Positions 9,701 to 19,679 are shown, counted from the first letter of the stretch. The stretch: 64,000 bases of DNA from Prevotella sp. (GCA_017619375.1 JAFZSL010000038.1:62001-126000), one strand, 5' to 3'. Notes: generated by a model not told the origin, from the letters alone. Translations and numbers: made by a program.

Positions 9701-12388
9701 ATGAAATTAGGAAATATTTTTACATTATTACTACTTTTACCACATTTTTCCACCTTATGTTCAGCCCAAGAAGAGCGCATACCCTCTTCCAGCGACAACC
9801 TCTCCCCTTCCGCTCCCGGCGTAGGTGTCGTCGCCTACTCCATCTATGACGCAGGCCAACGTTTTCAACCCACCTGGGGCCTCGACCAAGCATGGATCAG
9901 CGAGCAGAATTTCCGCAAGGGTGTCAACCATATGGGAAAGGAAAACATCGGCATAGGCCGCTCGTGTTTCCGCAACACTAAACCGTTGGTGAACGACACC
10001 GAACTGGCCTCCGACCCCATCAACGCCCTCAAGAGACGCAACGGCATCTTCAACATCCTGAGCGACACTCTTCCACTCGTTCTCACCTGTGACCAAGAGG
10101 CAGGCGTGGACGCCTATTACCGCACGGGAAACACAGCCAACGTAGACCATTGGTCGGCCAACATCAACGCCCATGTGAAGTGGCTTCAAGACAACACCAA
10201 TCACCGCGTCGCCGGTGTCTCCGTGTTCAACGAGCCTGACTACTGGACGGAAGAGGGCGCCACGACCACCAACAGCAGAGACATCGCCAAGACACTGAAG
10301 GAAAACTACCCACAGATGGCCAACGTCGCCATAGTTGGCGGCAACACGCTCAACGACGACAAAGCCGCCCAATGGTATAATGTGGGCAAGGCCTACTACG
10401 ACTGGGGCAACACCCACCAACTGGCTGGCTCGATGGACAACTACAAGGCCTTCTACCAACTATTGGCACTTGACGGGAAGGTGGGCTACAACGACGAGAT
10501 GCACAACGTGGCAGAGGCATTCATCGGCTTGGAGAACGGTATGACCGTCGGCATCTGGTGGGGCTTCGACAGCCGCGCCAGAGGAGAATTCTGCGACATC
10601 AGCCGCCATGGTGTGCGATTAGGATATGCCGACAATCCCGGCAACTGGACAGCAGCCACCGTATATCGCCATGACAACGGCAAAGTGAAAGCCTTCTTGG
10701 GCAGCAGCGAGCGCCAAGCCTACACCACCTCTTACCGGTTCATCTGCACCGACCACGACGTCTATTATGACGGCATGGGCCCCACCCGCGAAATCACACA
10801 AGTCATCCACGGCGGCACAGGATACCAGAAAGGACAAAAGAACGCGGAGCGTGTGTTGGACATCACTTGGGGCGACGACGTTCAGCCAAGCTTCATCAAC
10901 GGCACCTACAAGATCATGAACAAAGCCACCAACATGCTGGTGGCCGAACATGGCGAGTTGAATGGGAATCCCAACATCAGCCAAGCAAACGACAACGGGC
11001 GAGCCAACACGCAATGGGAGGTGACACCCGTGGGAGACACGGTGGACGGCGACTACAGTTTCTACGACATCAAATCGGTGAACGACGGCAAGCACTGGGA
11101 CGTGCTCAACTTCGCCACGACGAGCGGTGCCAATGTAATCTCCTTCGGCACCGGCACACCCTCAACCAACCAACAGTGGTACCTAGAGCACGCCGGTGAC
11201 GGATGGTACTACATCAGAAACCGTGAGAGCGCACTTTACCTGACTCTCACCTCTTCCAACCGCGTGCAAGGAATGAACATCAACCAACAGAACCTATTAG
11301 AAGACCCCACACGCCAACTGTGGCGCTTCCTCCCCATCGACGCCTCCTGTGAGACCGTGGCACCTGCGGCTCCCAACGGCCTGACCACCACCTCGCAAAC
11401 CGCCAGCATATTGCTGGAATGGGAGGCGAACACAGAGACCGACCTCGATGGTTACATGGTGCTGCGGGCTGAGAAAAGCACCAACAAATGGCACACCATT
11501 GCGAGGAAATTGAAAACTACGAAATTTCTTGACAATAGTTGCCATCAAGGCATCGTTTACGAGTACTGTATCAAAGCCATCGACAAGAGTGAAAACCAAT
11601 CGCCTGCCTGCGAGAGCGTAGAGGCAACAACCACGGGTGAACGCGCGATGATAGCCCACTACACCTTCGACGACAACCTGTTAGATGCCACGCCAAACCA
11701 GATGGACGGAGCCACTTATGGTACACCATCCTTCATCGTCACCAAGGTGGAAGGCACCAAGTCGCTTAATCTCAACGGAACGTCGCAGTTTGTGCAACTG
11801 CCCTATGAAATAGCCTCCAGCGAGGAGATTACCTTTGCTGCATGGGTGAACTGGCGCGCAACCAGCACTCCGAAACAACGGTTGTTCGACTTCGGCAACG
11901 GCCCTGGACAATATGCATACCTCACTCCTTCCTACAGCAATGGCGTGGCATTCGTCATCAACGATGGCAACGGCGAACAAGTGGTGGAAAGCAACACCAA
12001 ACTGCATTCCACACGATGGAAGCACGTGGCTGTCACTATCAGCAAAGGGGCCACCACCATTTATGTGGACGGAGAACCCGTGGCCACCTCCACCAGCCTC
12101 ACCGTGACACCCGCCGACTTGCACACCACCATCAATTACATAGGACGCACCCAACAAGGAAGCACGTCCATGCTGAAAGCCTACGTTGATGATGTCCGCA
12201 TTTACAACTACGCCCTCAACGAGGAGGAAGTGAAAGAAGCGATGAATGCCGCCACAGGCATCAATGCTCCAGAAGCAGCCATCAACTCCGCAGAAACACC
12301 TCTCTACGGCGTGGACGGCGTCCGCGTGAGCAAACACCACAAGGGCATCGTCATAAGCAAAGGAGGGAAGAAGAAGATTGAAAATTGA
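9701..12388 (+). CDS. Secreted clan GH-A-type glycosidase with RICIN, FnIII and LamG modules
   Basis: About 895 aa, starting at the Met of a signal peptide ending CSAQ. Residues 20-395 look like a TIM-barrel glycosidase with a trailing beta-sandwich as in GH30-type enzymes: SVFNEP near 174 places a candidate acid/base Glu, and YNDEMH near 264 a candidate nucleophile about 90 residues later, a spacing typical of clan GH-A. I cannot assign the family. Then a RICIN-type beta-trefoil (about 396-546, with repeated QW motifs), an FnIII domain (548-645), and a LamG/concanavalin-like jelly roll (648-835, starting ARMIAHYTFDDN-like). The tail GVDGVRVSKHHKGIVI is a sorting-type end. RICIN and LamG modules usually bind sugars, so a surface or released polysaccharide-degrading enzyme is likely. 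Divergent from the GH128-like gene. Confidence 0.7.
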   Translation: MKLGNIFTLLLLLPHFSTLCSAQEERIPSSSDNLSPSAPGVGVVAYSIYDAGQRFQPTWGLDQAWISEQNFRKGVNHMGKENIGIGRSCFRNTKPLVNDTELASDPINALKRRNGIFNILSDTLPLVLTCDQEAGVDAYYRTGNTANVDHWSANINAHVKWLQDNTNHRVAGVSVFNEPDYWTEEGATTTNSRDIAKTLKENYPQMANVAIVGGNTLNDDKAAQWYNVGKAYYDWGNTHQLAGSMDNYKAFYQLLALDGKVGYNDEMHNVAEAFIGLENGMTVGIWWGFDSRARGEFCDISRHGVRLGYADNPGNWTAATVYRHDNGKVKAFLGSSERQAYTTSYRFICTDHDVYYDGMGPTREITQVIHGGTGYQKGQKNAERVLDITWGDDVQPSFINGTYKIMNKATNMLVAEHGELNGNPNISQANDNGRANTQWEVTPVGDTVDGDYSFYDIKSVNDGKHWDVLNFATTSGANVISFGTGTPSTNQQWYLEHAGDGWYYIRNRESALYLTLTSSNRVQGMNINQQNLLEDPTRQLWRFLPIDASCETVAPAAPNGLTTTSQTASILLEWEANTETDLDGYMVLRAEKSTNKWHTIARKLKTTKFLDNSCHQGIVYEYCIKAIDKSENQSPACESVEATTTGERAMIAHYTFDDNLLDATPNQMDGATYGTPSFIVTKVEGTKSLNLNGTSQFVQLPYEIASSEEITFAAWVNWRATSTPKQRLFDFGNGPGQYAYLTPSYSNGVAFVINDGNGEQVVESNTKLHSTRWKHVAVTISKGATTIYVDGEPVATSTSLTVTPADLHTTINYIGRTQQGSTSMLKAYVDDVRIYNYALNEEEVKEAMNAATGINAPEAAINSAETPLYGVDGVRVSKHHKGIVISKGGKKKIEN

Positions 12389-12420
12389 AGATTAAAAATT
12401 GAATTTTTGGAGCAGTGAGA

Positions 12421-12447
12421 GCAGAGTCAAGCTTGCTTGAACTCTGC
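12421..12447. repeat. Imperfect 13/12-bp inverted repeat
   Basis: GCAGAGTCAAGC (12421-12432) faces GCTTGAACTCTGC (12435-12447), which pair with a single unpaired base. It lies 33 nt past the glycosidase stop and lacks a following T-run. It could be a dispersed intergenic palindrome or a processing site. Confidence 0.45.
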
Positions 12448-12518
12448 CGAGTCGCGACAAAAATCAGCGAAGCTAAAATGAAAATTGAATATATCAGGCA
12501 ACCTGCCATAAACACTAT

Positions 12519-12547
12519 AAGACCCGCCACAAGGACGGGTCTTTTTC
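12519..12547 (+). terminator. Intrinsic terminator after the GH-A-type glycosidase gene
   Basis: Stem AAGACCCG / CGGGTCTT with a 9-nt loop, followed by TTTCTTG. It is about 130 nt beyond the stop codon. Confidence 0.7.
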
Positions 12548-12571
12548 TTGCCCACCCTAATGCCCCCAGTG

Positions 12572-12607
12572 GTATTAGGAGTATTAGGAGCATTAGGAAT
12601 ACTCGGA
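12572..12607. repeat. 9-bp tandem repeat, three to four units
   Basis: Units GTATTAGGA, GTATTAGGA, GCATTAGGA, then the degenerate ATACTCGGA. It creates a false leucine-rich minus-strand ORF. Confidence 0.8.
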
Positions 12608-12734
12608 ATACGATAGGACTATAAATTTTGTCCCATTCCATAGAAAAATGAGCATTTCTGAGGTATTAAATGTAAAAAATACACCATATCGAAAAAAAAA
12701 AGCCAAAATTAGTTAATCGTATCATTTTTTTTAT

Positions 12735-12742
12735 TATCTTTG
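12735..12742 (+). promoter_or_regulatory. Probable -7 element for the 1199-aa secreted protein gene
   Basis: TATCTTTG matches TAnnTTTG. The -33 position has only TTAG rather than TTTG. Transcription starting near 12747 would give a leader of about 250 nt, far longer than the 15-25 nt seen at other promoters here. Confidence 0.5.
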
Positions 12743-13001
12743 CAACTAGAAGTAAGGGATTGGCCACGACAAGCCCCATGAATGACACCAAATACAAAAA
12801 CAGCCTTTGGCCACCACCCCAAGGGTCATCATTGTCAACACCATCCTAACACTTTTAGCATCAACTTATTACCTTGCTTTATCCGAGACGCATGTGAATG
12901 TTTGAACGGTGAAGCAAAACAGTACATTAAAAAACCTATTTTTTCGTGCACCTGTCAACTCAGTTGCAGGATATTTATTAACTTTATTAATTTTAACCTT
13001 T

Positions 13002-16000
13002 ATGAGATTTGCAAAACTACTCCTTTTAGGTGCAGTGCTTCTTTTGGGAAGCAGTGCAGCAAAAGCTGTTGACGAAAATGTCTGGGCTCCCCCAGCAGCG
13101 CCAGCAGAGTACGCGAGCATGGTCGACGGAGAAACCTATTATTTCTACAACGTCGGCAGCAACATGTTCTTCACCCAAGGCAACGCCTGGGGCACACAAG
13201 CCAGCGTGGGCCACAAAGGCTTGAAAGTGAGAATCGAATCGGTGGAAGGCGCCGAAGGTGTCTATCACCTGACCGATTACTGTGAGAGCAAGAGTGCATG
13301 GCTCTGGGTGTTCTTTGACAATGCAGAGAGCATGTATGTTGACTACAACGGCCAGGCCAACCACCTCTGGGAAATCACCGACATAGGTGCCCAGACCTAC
13401 CGTTTCTCACCCTCTGCCATGAACCCCGACGTGAACAACAACCTGTTGTATTTGGGACTCAACCGCACCAACGACCCCACCACCACCGTCCTCACTGCCA
13501 ACAACACGGCTGAAGGTGGTGCATTCATCAATTGGAAATTGGTGCCTGAGGCTTACGGTGAGAGTTTCTTCACCGAGGAATACGCCGCTTACTGCACCCT
13601 GTATGACGCCGTGATGCAGTTGAAGGACCTCCTCAACAAGGCCGAGTCCATCGGTGCCAGCGTGGCCGACCAGATTGCCGTCTATAACAACACCAACAGC
13701 ACCCTTGAAGAAGTCAACGCCGCCATTGCAGCCGTGAAGGAAGCCATTCAGAAGCGCGAGGGCGAACTGATTCAAGAGGATTATGCCAACGCCAGCGTTG
13801 AGAAGCCAGTCGATGTGACGAAGCTCTTCATCAAGAACCCCAGCTTCGATGGCAACGACCTCACGACTGGATGGAGTGGAGACGCATTCGGAGCTTACAA
13901 CGGCAAAGAGAACGCCGAGCACTACAGCAAGAACTACAACACCTACCAGGAACTCAGCGAACTTCGTGACGGTGTTTACAAACTCAGTGTGAACGCATTC
14001 TACCGTGCCGGCAACGCAGAGCCCGCATACGAGAACTACAAGGCAGGCAACAAGGAGTCAAAGTACGCCAAGGTGTTTGCCACCAACGGCACCGACAGCA
14101 TCACCGCCGACATCAAGTCACCCTACACGGCAGGCCTGACCGCAGCAATGTCCACCGGCACATGGAGCTCAGCCACTGACGCAGAGACCGGCGAGACCTT
14201 CTGGATTCCTAACAACATGGTTGCCGCCGACGAATTCTTCCATGCCGGCTACTGCAACGACAACGACGTGTTCATCGCCGTGAACAACGGCTATATGAAG
14301 ATTGGCGTCCGCAAGGACATCACCATCGGTGGCGACTGGAGCATCTTCGACGACTTCTCACTCACCTACTACGGTGACAGCGGCGATGCTTACAAGCTGA
14401 TCCTTGACAACATCGAAATCACTGACTACAGCAACCTCGAGGATATCTACACCTACTCCTACCTCGACGCTTACAACGCAGCCGTAGCCGCTGTCCAGAC
14501 CGCCAGCACGAAGGAAGAGATCATGGGTGCCATCGCAGCCATCCAGCAGGCTTCCAAGGATTTGGAGACCAACATCGGCCTTTGGAAGCAAATCATCTCA
14601 CTCCGTGAGGAAGCCTACAAGGCAGCTGCCAGCGAGGACTACATCGAGTTGTTCCGCACCGACTGCGGCGAATGGGCTGACTTTGAATGCGAAGACCTTC
14701 TCGAAGCCCGCACCGCCACCAACGAGGAGTTGGAGGCTGAAATCGCCAGGGTGAGAGCCATGATCGACGAGGTCTATCGTCACCCGAACGGCACCGAGGT
14801 TGACATGACCAACCTGATGGTGAACCCGAACTTCACCGAGTATGGAGAAGGTTGGACACGCGAGGCTGCCTCTGGTGGCAACGTGACCGCCGGCGGTTTG
14901 GCCAGCAACCCATGCTACGAGGCATGGAACAACGCCAACTTCGACATCTACCAGAACGTGCAGAACGCCCCGAAGGGTGTCTATCGCATCTCCGTGCAAG
15001 GTTTCTACCGCTACGGCCGCACCGCCTTCCAAGCTTACCTGAACGGCGAGCAATACACCACGAGGGAGACCTGCCCGGTGTTCGTCTATATGAACGCCAA
15101 CACCACTCCGTTCACCAACGTCTATGGTGACCCGGTTCAGATTTACGATGCAGAGTTCTATAGCGCCGCCAACGACGCCACCTCAGAGCAACTTCCCGAC
15201 GGAACCACCGTTTACTTCCCCAACGGCATGCAGAGTGCCTCCATCGCCTTCGGTGCCGGCATGTACACCCAGTCGGCTTACGGCCTCGTGGCCAATGACG
15301 GCGATGTCATGCGCATCGGTGTCAAGGGTTCCTCCAACCAGTTGGGCGACAGCTGGTCAATCTGGGACAACTTCAAGATCACCTGGTGCGGCTTCAAGGC
15401 CGACGTGGTGAAGCCCGTACTCGAGCAAGCTATCATCGATGCAGAGAACGCACTCAACGGCGCCATCGGCAAGGATGTCGTAGGCGACCTCCAGGCTGCC
15501 ATCGACGAAGCCAAGGCCGTGGTGAACGGCGACGACGGCGAGGCAATGTTCGCCGCCCTCACCAAACTCTTCGACCTCCAGGAAGCTGTGAACGAATCGA
15601 AGGCCCTCTTCGCAAAACTTGTTGAAGCCAATGAGGAACTGGCATCCGCCCTCGGTGGTGCCGTATGCTCTTCTGACATCATCGGTGAAGCAGAAGCCCT
15701 CATCAACTCCATCAACACCGGTCTTGAGAACCACTCCTTCTCCAACAGCGACGTGGAAGGACTCCTCGAGCAAATCAACACCATGATGCACCGTCTGGGC
15801 ATCCCGCAAGACATGGCCAGCGCCTCCGATGCCAACCCCATCGAGTGCAGCACCATCATCATCAACCCGGCATACGCTGCTGGCAACGACATGGGCTGGA
15901 CAGGTGGAGCAGCAGTCAACGCCACCTCTTGTGACGCTGAGAAATTCAACACCAACTTCGACTACTTCCAAGTGCTCTCCGGCCTGCCCGAGGGAACCTA

Positions 16001-16601
16001 TCGTGTTGTCGTGCAAGGCTTCTACCGTGCCGGCTATGCAGAGGAAGACTACAACGCCCTGATGGAGAATCCTGCAGCCAACAACAACGCATTCCTGTAT
16101 GCAGCTGCCGGCACTGACACCGTCAGCGTGCCACTGAAGCGTCTTTCCTCCGAGGCTCTCGTGATGGAAGGCCTCTCCGACGGGTGGGTATATTGCAATG
16201 AGGACGCATTCCTGGCAGTGCCCAACTCGATGACCACCGGCGGTGACGCCTTCTGCACCTACAACCCAGATGGCACCGAACTGCTCTACTCCGGCAACAA
16301 CGTCGTGACGAAGGTTGGCGAGGAAGGCAAGCTCGTGATTGGTTTGAAGAAAGACATCCTCATCCCATACGACTGGACCCTTTGGACCAACTGGCAGCTC
16401 TTCTACTATGGCAAGAACAGCACCCTCGAGCCGAGCGACAATCCTCTCAGCATCGAGCAGCTAAACAGCGGCAACGTAGTGAGCAGAGAGTTCTTCACCA
16501 TCAACGGCACACGCATCAACGGCCTGCAGAAGGGCGTGAACATCGTGCGTGAGACCATGAGCGACGGCACCGTGCGCGTGATGAAGGTGAGTGTCAAGTA
16601 A
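13002..16601 (+). CDS. Large secreted protein with three galactose-binding-like modules
   Basis: About 1199 aa. The upstream-extended ORF begins at 12909, but MRFAKLLLLGAVLLLG... at 13002 starts a proper signal peptide. Residues 30-185 form a possible beta-trefoil-like N-domain (YYFYNVGSNMFFTQGN). Three copies of one module follow at roughly 275-457, 604-797 and 952-1137. Each opens with NPxF/Y and GW, continues with a GVY-x-x-SVxxFYR strand and a P-N-x-M-x-x-A-x-x-F block, and closes with W-S-I-(F/W)-D-(D/N)-F. Helical FIVAR-like stretches separate them. The tail (INGTRINGLQKGVNIV) is a sorting-type C-terminus. No catalytic motif was found, so a surface glycan-binding or adhesive role is inferred. 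The same module occurs twice in the CotH protein of this window. Confidence 0.75.
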   Translation: MRFAKLLLLGAVLLLGSSAAKAVDENVWAPPAAPAEYASMVDGETYYFYNVGSNMFFTQGNAWGTQASVGHKGLKVRIESVEGAEGVYHLTDYCESKSAWLWVFFDNAESMYVDYNGQANHLWEITDIGAQTYRFSPSAMNPDVNNNLLYLGLNRTNDPTTTVLTANNTAEGGAFINWKLVPEAYGESFFTEEYAAYCTLYDAVMQLKDLLNKAESIGASVADQIAVYNNTNSTLEEVNAAIAAVKEAIQKREGELIQEDYANASVEKPVDVTKLFIKNPSFDGNDLTTGWSGDAFGAYNGKENAEHYSKNYNTYQELSELRDGVYKLSVNAFYRAGNAEPAYENYKAGNKESKYAKVFATNGTDSITADIKSPYTAGLTAAMSTGTWSSATDAETGETFWIPNNMVAADEFFHAGYCNDNDVFIAVNNGYMKIGVRKDITIGGDWSIFDDFSLTYYGDSGDAYKLILDNIEITDYSNLEDIYTYSYLDAYNAAVAAVQTASTKEEIMGAIAAIQQASKDLETNIGLWKQIISLREEAYKAAASEDYIELFRTDCGEWADFECEDLLEARTATNEELEAEIARVRAMIDEVYRHPNGTEVDMTNLMVNPNFTEYGEGWTREAASGGNVTAGGLASNPCYEAWNNANFDIYQNVQNAPKGVYRISVQGFYRYGRTAFQAYLNGEQYTTRETCPVFVYMNANTTPFTNVYGDPVQIYDAEFYSAANDATSEQLPDGTTVYFPNGMQSASIAFGAGMYTQSAYGLVANDGDVMRIGVKGSSNQLGDSWSIWDNFKITWCGFKADVVKPVLEQAIIDAENALNGAIGKDVVGDLQAAIDEAKAVVNGDDGEAMFAALTKLFDLQEAVNESKALFAKLVEANEELASALGGAVCSSDIIGEAEALINSINTGLENHSFSNSDVEGLLEQINTMMHRLGIPQDMASASDANPIECSTIIINPAYAAGNDMGWTGGAAVNATSCDAEKFNTNFDYFQVLSGLPEGTYRVVVQGFYRAGYAEEDYNALMENPAANNNAFLYAAAGTDTVSVPLKRLSSEALVMEGLSDGWVYCNEDAFLAVPNSMTTGGDAFCTYNPDGTELLYSGNNVVTKVGEEGKLVIGLKKDILIPYDWTLWTNWQLFYYGKNSTLEPSDNPLSIEQLNSGNVVSREFFTINGTRINGLQKGVNIVRETMSDGTVRVMKVSVK

Positions 16602-17006
16602 TCACAAAACCATTATTCACTGAAAGATTGAATATCTGATGAAGTCAATCTCCATGTGACAACAGAACAAAGAAACTGGTGGCAGGCGACCAATGCCTGC
16701 CTACCGGTTTCTTCGTTTGTTTCAAAAAGGGCCTGACAAGGTCGAAAAAGCAAAAACGACCGAACTAAACATGGTGTAATTTACAAAGTGATTCTTACTA
16801 CCAACTCCGACTCATGAGACAAAAACAGACAGACAGCATCATTTGCGGATGATGATGTCCATCTGAAAAAGAACATCATGAAAATACACCTATTTTATAT
16901 ATACACACAGAGTCCCTAATGGAACAACAGCCTGTGATGACAAGAAGTAATGACAACCTAAGATAATTCAAATTCTTAAAAAACTTAATATCAACATCAA
17001 ACGACT
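16602..17006. other. Intergenic region before the FAS1/SusCD operon
   Basis: Contains a long imperfect hairpin (16666-16721) near the preceding stop codon. The rest has no TAnnTTTG element that I could find, so the promoter of the large operon downstream is not identified. No small ORF looks coding. Confidence 0.55.
16666..16721 (+). terminator. Long imperfect hairpin, probable terminator
   Basis: AACAAAGAAACTGGTGGCAGGC (16666-16687) pairs with the arm at 16695-16721 through a stem of about 20 bp with small bulges, about 65 nt past the stop codon. The right arm carries T-rich stretches, but no clean T-run follows. Confidence 0.5.
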
Positions 17007-19676
17007 ATGAAACAGAAAAAGTTAGGACACATGTCGTTCAAGCGGATGGCTCGCTATGCGCTCATAGGCTGTGGTCTGCTGATGGGAGTATGGTCGCTAC
17101 AGTCCTGCGAGGACGAGTACCTGCTCACCGGCCAACCCTCATGGTTGGGCAACTCCATCTACGAGCAGCTGCAGAAAGAGGGCGAGTACAACACGCTCAT
17201 CCGCTTGATAGACGACTTGAACCAGACGGAAGTGCTGAGGCACACGGGGTCGAAGACCCTTTTTGCCGCGAACGATGCCGCATTCGACAAATGGTTCGCC
17301 ACCAACTCCTGGGGCGTGAGAAGCTACAACCAGTTGTCAACGGCACAGAAGAAGATGCTGCTCAACAGCTCCATGATCAACAACGCGTACCTGATAGAAT
17401 TGCTCTCCAACGTGAGTGGCGAGCCTCCCCTTGAAGGCTTGTGCATGCGCCGTGAGACCGCATCATCCATCTACGACTCCGTCTATGTGATGCGCCCATC
17501 GGAAATGCCAAACACCGAGTCATGGTGGAAATACATCGATGAAGGCAAGAGCATTCCCATCATGAAAGATGCCAATGCCGCTCCGATGATCCATTTCCTC
17601 CCTGCGTTCATGCAATACTACAACATCACCAGCGAGGATCTGAGCATCCTGACCAACCACCAAGCCACCTCCATCAACGAGGCTTGGGTTGACGGTATTC
17701 GTGTGAGCGAGCGTGACATCACCTGCAAGAACGGCTACATCCACAAGGTGGACGGCGTAATCGAGCCATCACCCAACATGGCTGAAATCCTGCGCCAACA
17801 TCCGAACATGTCGATGTGGTCGCACCTGGTCGACCGTTTTTCCGCTCCTTATTTCGACCAAAACGTCACACGCGAATACAACCGTCTTTTCAACAACGAG
17901 GACTCTGTCTATGTGCTCCGCTATTTCAGCAAGCGCTCCAACCGCGGCGACGCCCTCACCACCACCCCCGACAACTACGCCGCCAACGCCCTGTTGTCAT
18001 TTGACCCGGGATGGAACCACTACATGTATTCCAACACGATGGACTATGACCTGCATTACGACGCAGGCGCCATGATAGTGCCTACCAACGAGGCATTGCA
18101 GAAATGGTGGAACAACGAAGGCCGAGACCTCCAGGACGAGTATGGTGATTGGGACAACATCCCCGACGCCACCTTGGCCAAGTTGATCAACGTGAACATG
18201 CTGCCTACATTCACCAACGCCGTTCCTTCGAAATTCAACCAAGTGCTGAACGACGCCAAGGAAGAACTTGGCATCAAGAAGGAAGACATTGACTCCTGCT
18301 TCATGGGCTGCAACGGCGTGGTCTATCTGACCAACAAGGTGTTCACCCCCGCAGAGTACGCCTCCGTGGCCTACCCCGCCCTTGCCCACGCCTCCACGAT
18401 GAACGTCATCTACTGGGCCATCGACGAATTGAACTTCCTCCCCTACCTGCTCTCCATGGACTCGAGATACAGCCTTCTGCTCCCCACCAACGACGCCATG
18501 ATGTGGTACATCGACCCCGCCTTCTACGGCAAGGTGGAGAATGCCACAGGCCTGGAAGCCCCCTCGGTGCTTGAATTCTATTACGACCCGTCGAAGGCTG
18601 CCAGCAATCGTGTCCAAGCCCGCCGCTACGCTTGTACGGTGGATCCCGACGGCAACATTGAATTAGGTTTGCGTACCCAAGCCACCGTCTCGAGCGACGT
18701 CATCAATGACCGTCTGAAAAGATTGATGGACCAACTCATCATCGTGGGCGATGTCGAGGACGGACATGAGTATTACAAGTCGAAAGGCGGCACCCTCCTC
18801 CGCGTGACAAGAGACAGCGAAGGCCGTCTCGCCTTTGCAGGAGCATGGGACACCGAGCACAACAAGGTGCTCTCCGTCAACCCCGATGAAATCTACACCA
18901 AAGTCAACGGTAAATCCTACCAAATCAACGAGCGCATGCCCCTCGCCGCACAGAAATCCTTCTACCTGACACTTAGTGGAAACGAGCAATTCTCGAAATT
19001 CCTGGAATTGATCGACCACGACGGCAGCGAACTGATGCGCACGGTATTGGGCAGCAGCAGCTCCAGCACCAAGTATTATGCCGGCCTCATCGACCAGGGC
19101 AGCAAGAACTTCTCTTTGTTCGACAACTACAACTACACCGTGTATGTGCCGACGAACGAGTCGCTCCAAAAGCTCATCGACGATGGCTACCTGCCCACAT
19201 GGGAAGACTATGAGGCACAGGACGAACGTGTGTGGGGCAGCGAGGCACTCGCCGACAGCGCACAGAAAGTGCTAAGGAAAATCATTGTCGATTTCGTGCG
19301 TTACCATGTGCAAGACCACTCCGTGGCCATCAACATGGCTCCTGAGAACGGCAGTTATGTCAACATCTACGAGAGCATGCTCCGCAATCCTGAAACCGGC
19401 CGATTCTTCCCCTTGCAGTCCGACAACTCCGGCGGGCAGCTCACCGTCACCGACGTGATGGGCAACGTTCGCCACGTGACGAAGAGCGCCGGCCTCTACA
19501 ATCAGATATGCCGCGACTACTGGTTTCGGAACGGAAACTTGACTCCCCCGAACACAGCCACTATCTACATGGCTTCCGACGCCGTGGTGCACCAAATCGA
19601 TGGTCCGCTGCTGGCTCAGCCGATGACGCCATGGAGAGAGCAACTTAGCACGATAAACAAGATAAGGAGGAAATAA
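17007..19676 (+). CDS. Fasciclin (FAS1) domain lipoprotein, first gene of the operon
   Basis: 889 aa. A signal peptide ends in the lipobox LQSC (Cys about 34), predicting an outer-membrane lipoprotein. FAS1-type signatures recur: TLFAANDAAFDKW near 90, the closing box GYIHKVDGVIEP near 250, IVPTNEALQKWW near 370, LLLPTNDAMMWY near 500, YVPTNESLQKL near 725, and a final VVHQIDGPL. This implies about four FAS1 domains, some degenerate. FAS1 domains mediate adhesion or ligand binding; no enzyme motif is visible. Only 3 nt separate its stop from the next gene, a SusC, so the two must be co-transcribed and probably work together at the surface. An alternative start is ATG 17031. Confidence 0.8.
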   Translation: MKQKKLGHMSFKRMARYALIGCGLLMGVWSLQSCEDEYLLTGQPSWLGNSIYEQLQKEGEYNTLIRLIDDLNQTEVLRHTGSKTLFAANDAAFDKWFATNSWGVRSYNQLSTAQKKMLLNSSMINNAYLIELLSNVSGEPPLEGLCMRRETASSIYDSVYVMRPSEMPNTESWWKYIDEGKSIPIMKDANAAPMIHFLPAFMQYYNITSEDLSILTNHQATSINEAWVDGIRVSERDITCKNGYIHKVDGVIEPSPNMAEILRQHPNMSMWSHLVDRFSAPYFDQNVTREYNRLFNNEDSVYVLRYFSKRSNRGDALTTTPDNYAANALLSFDPGWNHYMYSNTMDYDLHYDAGAMIVPTNEALQKWWNNEGRDLQDEYGDWDNIPDATLAKLINVNMLPTFTNAVPSKFNQVLNDAKEELGIKKEDIDSCFMGCNGVVYLTNKVFTPAEYASVAYPALAHASTMNVIYWAIDELNFLPYLLSMDSRYSLLLPTNDAMMWYIDPAFYGKVENATGLEAPSVLEFYYDPSKAASNRVQARRYACTVDPDGNIELGLRTQATVSSDVINDRLKRLMDQLIIVGDVEDGHEYYKSKGGTLLRVTRDSEGRLAFAGAWDTEHNKVLSVNPDEIYTKVNGKSYQINERMPLAAQKSFYLTLSGNEQFSKFLELIDHDGSELMRTVLGSSSSSTKYYAGLIDQGSKNFSLFDNYNYTVYVPTNESLQKLIDDGYLPTWEDYEAQDERVWGSEALADSAQKVLRKIIVDFVRYHVQDHSVAINMAPENGSYVNIYESMLRNPETGRFFPLQSDNSGGQLTVTDVMGNVRHVTKSAGLYNQICRDYWFRNGNLTPPNTATIYMASDAVVHQIDGPLLAQPMTPWREQLSTINKIRRK

Positions 19677-19679
19677 GGA

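Larger units (their letters stand above)
12389..13001. other. Intergenic region with terminator, repeats and a long leader
   Basis: Contents: an imperfect hairpin (12421-12447), an intrinsic terminator (12519-12547), a 9-bp tandem repeat (12572-12607), a -7 promoter element (12735-12742) and a leader of about 250 nt before the next start codon at 13002. A 23-codon ORF (12778-12849) lies in the leader, but nothing shows that it is translated. Confidence 0.6.

Noticed and set aside
12351-12641. 96-codon minus-strand ORF with apparent membrane segments
   Set aside because: The hydrophobic stretch is just the translation of the 9-bp tandem repeat, and the ORF overlaps a terminator and the end of the glycosidase gene.
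12782-13072. 96-codon ORF in the leader of the triple-module gene
   Set aside because: It runs into the signal-peptide region of the next gene in another frame and has no plausible protein features.
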